8,915 bases of DNA, from contig JAGHCC010000339.1 in the NCBI GenBank assembly GCA_021160685.1, forward strand, positions 1-8,915, given 5' to 3'. Source of the stretch: Desulfobulbaceae bacterium. Its GTDB lineage: Bacteria; Desulfobacterota; Desulfobulbia; Desulfobulbales; SURF-16. The position numbers were made by a program, and so were the translations under genes. Under the pieces are notes generated by a model. The model made no database searches, was not told the DNA's origin, and saw nothing but the letters and a program-made list of their open reading frames with translations. Numbering within the stretch: the first letter of the stretch is position 1; every line of letters begins with the position of its first letter. This document shows, one piece after another, positions 6,139-8,915 of this stretch.

Positions 6139-6183
6139 TAAATATTCGGCATCGCCTTCCGGGAAAGCGATGCCGAATATTTA
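6139..6183 (+). terminator. Hairpin terminator after hemW
   Basis: A perfect 17-bp stem (6139-6155 with 6167-6183, core TTCGGCATCGC) with an 11-base loop, 41 bases after the hemW stop. The distal arm ends in ATATTTA and a TTTTTT run lies further on (6197-6202), so it is not a textbook U-tract terminator. The stem strength and its position at the end of gatB-radC-hemW still support termination. Confidence 0.65.
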
Positions 6184-6267
6184 CGAACTTGTCTGATTTT
6201 TTCGTCCAAAAACAACTTTTTTCAATGCGGCTGATAACATCGTACCTTCATTTTTCATGGCAGATTT

Positions 6268-6297
6268 TTTGCATGTTTTTATCAAATTGTATAAGAT
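6268..6297 (+). promoter_or_regulatory. Candidate promoter for the 94-residue basic protein
   Basis: Two overlapping readings are possible: TTTGCA (6268-6273), 16 bases, TATAAG (6290-6295); or TTGCAT (6269-6274), 17 bases, TAAGAT (6292-6297). Either would start transcription a few bases before the AAGGAG at 6307-6312, giving a short leader. The surrounding AT-richness makes chance matches likely. Confidence 0.4.
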
Positions 6298-6318
6298 AAA
6301 AAAATGAAGGAGACGCAG

Positions 6319-6603
6319 GTGAAGACTACAGCACAAAAAAAACGAACAAAAAGCGAGGAACGCTCCAGGATTCGTTCGTATAAAATGTACTATGAGAGTA
6401 AAATCTCATGTCTGACCAAGCGAAACCTACATGTTGACCTGGTTTTACTGGCCTGTAAGGACGCCTCGGTTGAAAAAGGGGATATCAGTTCAAACTGGCG
6501 AAGAGACCGCTATATCAAAAAATGTCTTAAATTTTATCAAAAAAAATTAAAAGAAATTACAAAACAGGAAAGAAAGCTTGATGGAAAATTTTCTCTGTTT
6601 TAA
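6319..6603 (+). CDS. Small basic protein of unknown function
   Basis: I do not recognise this 94-residue protein. GTG 6319 is preferred over the in-frame ATG 6304 because AAGGAG (6307-6312) sits exactly 6 bases before the GTG and would fall inside the gene if ATG were used. The product is very rich in Lys and Arg, with no signal peptide or membrane segment. The N-terminus is a basic KKRTKSEERSRIR tract. A predicted helical stretch, Y-K-M-Y-Y-E-S-K-I-S-C, is followed by a more hydrophobic L-V-L-L-A-C segment, then a Lys-rich C-terminal helix. Two cysteines are isolated and form no zinc motif. Charge suggests nucleic-acid binding, but that is inference. Codon use is A-rich compared with the neighbours, so it could be a lineage-specific gene. 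It lies between the hemW terminator and radA, 74 bases before radA. Confidence 0.65.
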   Translation: MKTTAQKKRTKSEERSRIRSYKMYYESKISCLTKRNLHVDLVLLACKDASVEKGDISSNWRRDRYIKKCLKFYQKKLKEITKQERKLDGKFSLF

Positions 6604-6677
6604 TTTTTTTGCCACGTCCACAGCTTGGGACACAACATCAAGGGCTGTGAATATCTCCTCTTCCTCTTTCCTTATAC

Positions 6678-8030
6678 ATGGCTAAAGAAAAAACTGTCTA
6701 TACCTGCTCCGCCTGCAATGCTTCATTCAGCAAGTGGCACGGCCAATGTCCCGAATGCGGCAAGTGGGACTCCATCAAGGAATCAGCACCTCCGGAACCG
6801 AACCGCAATTTTTCAGGCTACACGGGAAGCCGATGCGAACTTCGCACCATGGCCGAGGTTGAACTAGCCGTTGCCCCAAGATTTTCCACCGGCATGGATG
6901 AACTGGACCGGGTCCTGGGTGGCGGACTGGTCAGGGGTTCCGTAGTGCTCATTGGCGGTGATCCCGGAGTCGGCAAAAGCACCGCCCTGCTCCAGGTCTG
7001 CTGTAAACTGAGCCAAAAAATCAAGGTACTCTATGTCACAGGAGAAGAGTCCCTGCAGCAGATTGCCATGCGTGCCCGGCGGCTACGCCTGCCTGACAAG
7101 GATCTTCTTCTTCTGACCGAGACCAGGGTGGAAGCAATCTGCGATGCTGCGGCCCGAGAGAAGCCGGAAGTCATGGTCATTGATTCGATTCAAACCATGC
7201 ATACCGCACTCACCTCAACACCGGGCAGCGTTACCCAAGTCAGGGAATCCGCCGCCCAGCTTACACAATTCGCCAAACAGACAGGCACTGCCATCTTCCT
7301 GGTGGGCCATGTAACAAAAACAGGCGATCTGGCCGGACCCAGGGTGCTGGAACATATTATTGACGTGGTCTGCTACATTGAAGGCCGCAACGACAGCCGC
7401 TTTCGGGTTATTCGAGCGGTGAAAAACCGTTACGGCGCCGTTAATGAAATCGGCGTCTTTGCCATGACAGACACAGGCTTAAAGGAAATCAAAAATCCAT
7501 CGGCCATTTTTCTCTCCCGCCTTCCAGAGCCCATGCCCGGCAGCGTGGTCATGGTCATCTGGGAAGGCAGCCGGCCTCTTCTTGTCGAAATCCAGGCCCT
7601 GGTGGATGAAAGCTATGCCGACAATCCCCGCCGGGTCGCCGTTGGACTGGAACAGAACCGACTGGCCATGCTCCTGGCTGTTCTGCACCGGCATGGCAAT
7701 ATTGCCAGTTACAATCAGGATGTTTTTGTCAATGTCGTCGGCGGTATCCGGGTCAGTGAAACCAGCGCCGACCTGGCTTTGATCATGGCCATTGCTTCAA
7801 GTTTGAAAAATCGTCCCCTGGCCAGGAACCTGGTTATCTTCGGAGAGGTTGGCCTGGCCGGTGAGATCAGGCCGGTGCCGGGAGGGATGGAGCGACTAAA
7901 GGAGGCGGTGAAGCACGGCTTCAAACAGGCGATTATTCCCAAGGCAAATGCACCCCGTGACACTATTGCCGGTATTGAAGTGATCGCGGTGCAGAAACTC
8001 AGTGAAGCGCTTGAGGCCGGGATTGGCTGA
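6678..8030 (+). CDS. radA: DNA repair protein RadA (Sms), branch-migration helicase
   Basis: RadA is a RecA-related, DnaB-like ATPase that extends heteroduplex and processes recombination intermediates in the cytoplasm. The 450-residue protein has the full architecture. The N-terminal zinc finger is C10-x2-C13 and C24-x2-C27. The ATPase core has Walker A G94-D-P-G-V-G-K100-S101 and Walker B around V-M-V-I-D169-S. The RadA-specific K249-N-R-Y-G253 motif is present (F is more usual at the fourth position). The C-terminal part (about 270-450) is the Lon-protease-like scaffold with G-E-I-R-P-V-P-G-G near the end. The length is normal. ATG 6678 is preceded by a pyrimidine-rich stretch with no Shine-Dalgarno; the start is supported by the zinc-finger position. 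A weak CACAGC/GCTGTG pairing (6619-6624 with 6644-6649) lies in the leader. Confidence 0.97.
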   Translation: MAKEKTVYTCSACNASFSKWHGQCPECGKWDSIKESAPPEPNRNFSGYTGSRCELRTMAEVELAVAPRFSTGMDELDRVLGGGLVRGSVVLIGGDPGVGKSTALLQVCCKLSQKIKVLYVTGEESLQQIAMRARRLRLPDKDLLLLTETRVEAICDAAAREKPEVMVIDSIQTMHTALTSTPGSVTQVRESAAQLTQFAKQTGTAIFLVGHVTKTGDLAGPRVLEHIIDVVCYIEGRNDSRFRVIRAVKNRYGAVNEIGVFAMTDTGLKEIKNPSAIFLSRLPEPMPGSVVMVIWEGSRPLLVEIQALVDESYADNPRRVAVGLEQNRLAMLLAVLHRHGNIASYNQDVFVNVVGGIRVSETSADLALIMAIASSLKNRPLARNLVIFGEVGLAGEIRPVPGGMERLKEAVKHGFKQAIIPKANAPRDTIAGIEVIAVQKLSEALEAGIG

Positions 8031-8055
8031 AGGCTGTCCCACAGGCTAAATTTTT
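8031..8055 (+). terminator. Weak terminator-like hairpin after radA
   Basis: Directly after the radA stop, AGGCTGT (8031-8037) pairs with ACAGGCT (8041-8047) with one mismatch and a 3-base loop. It is followed by AAA and five T (8051-8055). The stem is short, so termination would be partial; the tRNA-Ser promoter begins 13 bases later. Confidence 0.35.
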
Positions 8056-8067
8056 CAGCTAGCACCG

Positions 8068-8096
8068 TTGACAGGAATTTTCTGAAATGGTAAATA
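8068..8096 (+). promoter_or_regulatory. Promoter of the tRNA-Ser operon
   Basis: TTGACA (8068-8073), 17 bases, TAAATA (8091-8096), with TGG immediately before the -10, giving an extended -10. The predicted start is near 8103, 18 bases before tRNA-Ser(TGA). The -35, spacer length and -10 match the tRNA-Lys/Glu promoter exactly. Confidence 0.8.
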
Positions 8097-8120
8097 CGTA
8101 CTCAACATTTTAATTGAATT

Positions 8121-8206
8121 GGAGGAATGGCCGAGTGGTTGAAGGCGGCGGTCTTGAAAACCGTTGAACGAAAGTTCCGTGGGTTCGAATCCTACTTCCT
8201 CCGCCA
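8121..8206 (+). tRNA. tRNA-Ser (anticodon TGA)
   Basis: Acceptor GGAGGAA (8121-8127) pairs with TTCCTCC (8196-8202). The anticodon loop CTTGAAA places TGA at 8155-8157. A long class II variable arm is present, the T-loop is TTCGAAT, the discriminator is G (8203), and CCA is encoded (8204-8206). It is the first gene of a two-gene serine tRNA operon. Confidence 0.96.
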
Positions 8207-8232
8207 AACAAAAAACGCGTTCATGTGACTGC

Positions 8233-8326
8233 GGAGAGATGACCGAGCTGGCCGATGGTGCTCGCCTGCTAAGCGAGTGTGGGGTTTATAGCTCCACCGA
8301 GGGTTCGAATCCCTCTCTCTCCGCCA
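8233..8326 (+). tRNA. tRNA-Ser (anticodon GCT)
   Basis: Acceptor GGAGAGA (8233-8239) pairs with TCTCTCC (8316-8322). Anticodon stem CTCGC/GCGAG holds loop CTGCTAA, placing GCT at 8268-8270. A long class II variable arm is present, the discriminator is G (8323), and CCA is encoded (8324-8326). It lies 26 bases after tRNA-Ser(TGA) and reads AGC/AGT codons, complementing the first gene. Confidence 0.96.
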
Positions 8327-8359
8327 CTTTTACACCCAATACAGTCCAACAACATCCAT

Positions 8360-8396
8360 AAACCCGAGTCCTGATAAGGATCTCGGGTTTTCTTTT
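8360..8396 (+). terminator. Rho-independent terminator of the tRNA-Ser operon
   Basis: AAACCCGAG (8360-8368) pairs with CTCGGGTTT (8382-8390). The inner TCCT/AGGA pairing (8369-8372 with 8377-8380) closes a GATA loop, with one bulged T at 8381. The stem is followed by TCTTTT (8391-8396). It lies 33 bases after the second tRNA and is a strong intrinsic terminator. Confidence 0.9.
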
Positions 8397-8416
8397 GTCC
8401 AGCACAGTCCAGCAAA
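8397..8416. repeat. Short tandem GTCCAGCA repeat after the terminator
   Basis: GTCCAGCACA (8397-8406) is followed directly by GTCCAGCAAA (8407-8416), two 10-base units. The related ACAGTCCA octamer also occurs before the terminator (8341-8348) and within this repeat (8404-8411). No function is assigned. Confidence 0.45.
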
Positions 8417-8429
8417 ACCTATTGACATC

Positions 8430-8584
8430 CCGTCACCCTTGACGGTATTTATGGCGATACAAGCAGGAACCGTCAGTGACGATACCGTCACCAGGTCTCT
8501 AAACCCTACCACCCGAGGACTAGGCACTTTTTCACAGGAGTCTTTTACTGACATACCGTCACATACCGCCAAGGATGTACCGTA
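8430..8584. repeat. Iterated TACCGTCA-like motif
   Basis: Full CCGTCA cores occur at 8430-8435, 8470-8475, 8485-8490 and 8556-8561, two of them as full TACCGTCA (8483-8490, 8554-8561). An inverted copy, TGACGGTA, is at 8440-8447. Partial copies lie at 8477-8484 (inverted), 8564-8568 and 8578-8584. At 8551 and 8561 ACATACCG is repeated in tandem with a 10-base period. The cluster could be binding sites for a regulator acting on a promoter with TTGACA at 8422-8427, or a decayed repeat. Confidence 0.5.
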
Positions 8585-8603
8585 TAACCCTGGCGATTCC
8601 TGA
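8451..8603 (+). CDS. Possible 50-residue small ORF
   Basis: An ATG-TGA frame of 50 codons, MAIQAGTVSDDTVTRS at the start and YNPGDS at the end. It is polar, rich in Thr, Ser, Asp and Pro, with no cysteine, membrane segment or recognised motif. A TTGACA lies at 8422-8427 but no good -10 follows at 16-18 bases, and the Shine-Dalgarno is weak. Part of its composition comes from the TACCGTCA-like repeats that overlap it. It is either a small lineage-specific gene, a decayed remnant, or chance. Confidence 0.25.
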   Translation: MAIQAGTVSDDTVTRSLNPTTRGLGTFSQESFTDIPSHTAKDVPYNPGDS

Positions 8604-8604
8604 A

Positions 8605-8679
8605 ATGGCAGCATCAAACCAAATAGATCTTCAGCTTTTCCTGGAAAAAAATAAACATATTCATGGCTGGCGTGAATAA
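8605..8679 (+). CDS. Possible 24-residue micro-ORF
   Basis: ATG 8605 follows the previous small ORF's TGA after one base and runs 24 codons to TAA 8677-8679 (MAASNQIDLQLFLEKN, then KHIHGWRE). The frame is also open upstream to an ATG at 8575. It looks like plausible helix-forming protein sequence but is too short to judge. It could be a fragment of a decayed gene. Confidence 0.15.
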   Translation: MAASNQIDLQLFLEKNKHIHGWRE

Positions 8680-8710
8680 TTTCACTGAATCTGACCAAGG
8701 AACAAAGCCA

Positions 8711-8915
8711 ATGCCCGTCCCTGTAGATAAAGATCAAAGACACCAATATAGTGCATCAGGTCAGAAAACTGCTGATAAAAAAAAGATAATCCCGTTTGAC
8801 CCGATATCACTTGCTAAACTTTCCACAAAAATACTCCTTCCTATCTTGGCACTGATCTTTACCACCCTTGCTTTTTTGCTTTACCTGAACGATCAGGAGG
8901 CACGTGAAAAACTGA
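8711..8915 (+). CDS. N-terminus of a membrane protein, truncated by the window edge
   Basis: This frame is open to the right edge, so only the first 68 residues are visible. ATG 8711 is preferred because AAGGAA (8697-8702) lies 8 bases upstream. ATG 8663 in the same frame would add 16 residues but has no good ribosome site. The N-terminal stretch is polar and Lys-rich (about 1-42, positively charged before the membrane). It is followed by one hydrophobic segment, K-I-L-L-P-I-L-A-L-I-F-T-T-L-A-F-L-L-Y-L, then N-D-Q-E-A-R-E-K-L. A cytoplasmic lead, a single uncleaved anchor and a charged start of an outer segment resemble the N-termini of chemoreceptors, sensor kinases or cyclic-di-GMP enzymes. 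That is inference; the family cannot be named from this part. Confidence 0.6.
   Translation, partial: MPVPVDKDQRHQYSASGQKTADKKKIIPFDPISLAKLSTKILLPILALIFTTLAFLLYLNDQEAREKL

Noticed and set aside
7582..8065. Opposite-strand and alternate-frame open stretches over radA
   Set aside because: They are shadows of a clearly coding, fully conserved radA.
8164..8361. Plus-strand 65-codon open frame
   Set aside because: It runs through both tRNA-Ser genes and is an artefact of tRNA sequence.
8121..8603. Integrated mobile element at tRNA-Ser
   Set aside because: No integrase, no duplicated tRNA 3' end and no cargo are visible within the window; only short repeats are seen.
8330..8746. Minus-strand 138-codon open frame
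   Set aside because: It crosses the strong tRNA-Ser terminator, overlaps the plus-strand membrane protein start and the repeat cluster, and shows no recognisable domain. A real gene cannot be fully excluded without a homology search.

Overview
This window looks like a chromosomal housekeeping segment from a Gram-negative, moderate-GC bacterium, most likely a Desulfobacterota (deltaproteobacterial, Desulfobulbales-like) lineage. That placement is inferred from the general look of the proteins and the RdgC-type gene pair; no search was run. No phage, transposase, integrase or CRISPR array is visible.

Layout, left to right. The first ~290 bases hold at most the tail of an upstream gene. A small GIY-YIG protein (293-577, +) faces a minus-strand tRNA operon, tRNA-Lys(TTT) then tRNA-Glu(TTC) (801-643), and they meet at a strong hairpin (597-633). 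Next is a two-gene plus-strand unit (1067-2228). The first gene is the N-terminal and central part of RdgC. The second appears to carry the RdgC C-terminal region as a separate protein. A 493-base gap (2229-2721) follows, packed with short inverted and direct repeats. Then come gatB (2722-4155), radC (4198-4926) and hemW (start 4934 or 4910, end 6097), closely packed on the plus strand and ended by a 17-bp stem. A 94-residue basic protein of unknown function (6319-6603) precedes radA (6678-8030). A two-gene tRNA-Ser operon (TGA, GCT; 8121-8326) has its own promoter and terminator. The last 500 bases contain two possible very small ORFs, an iterated TACCGTCA-like motif, and the start of a membrane protein cut off by the window edge.

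How the genes relate: rdgC, radC and radA (and perhaps the GIY-YIG protein) all belong to families tied to recombination or DNA processing. They sit within about 8 kb, interleaved with translation genes (gatB and four tRNAs) and hemW (heme trafficking). Both tRNA operons have the same promoter hexamers, TTGACA-17-TAAATA. The features most worth a second look are the apparently split RdgC, the repeat-built leader of gatB, and the repeat-rich small-ORF region downstream of the tRNA-Ser operon. None is proven to be a new system.
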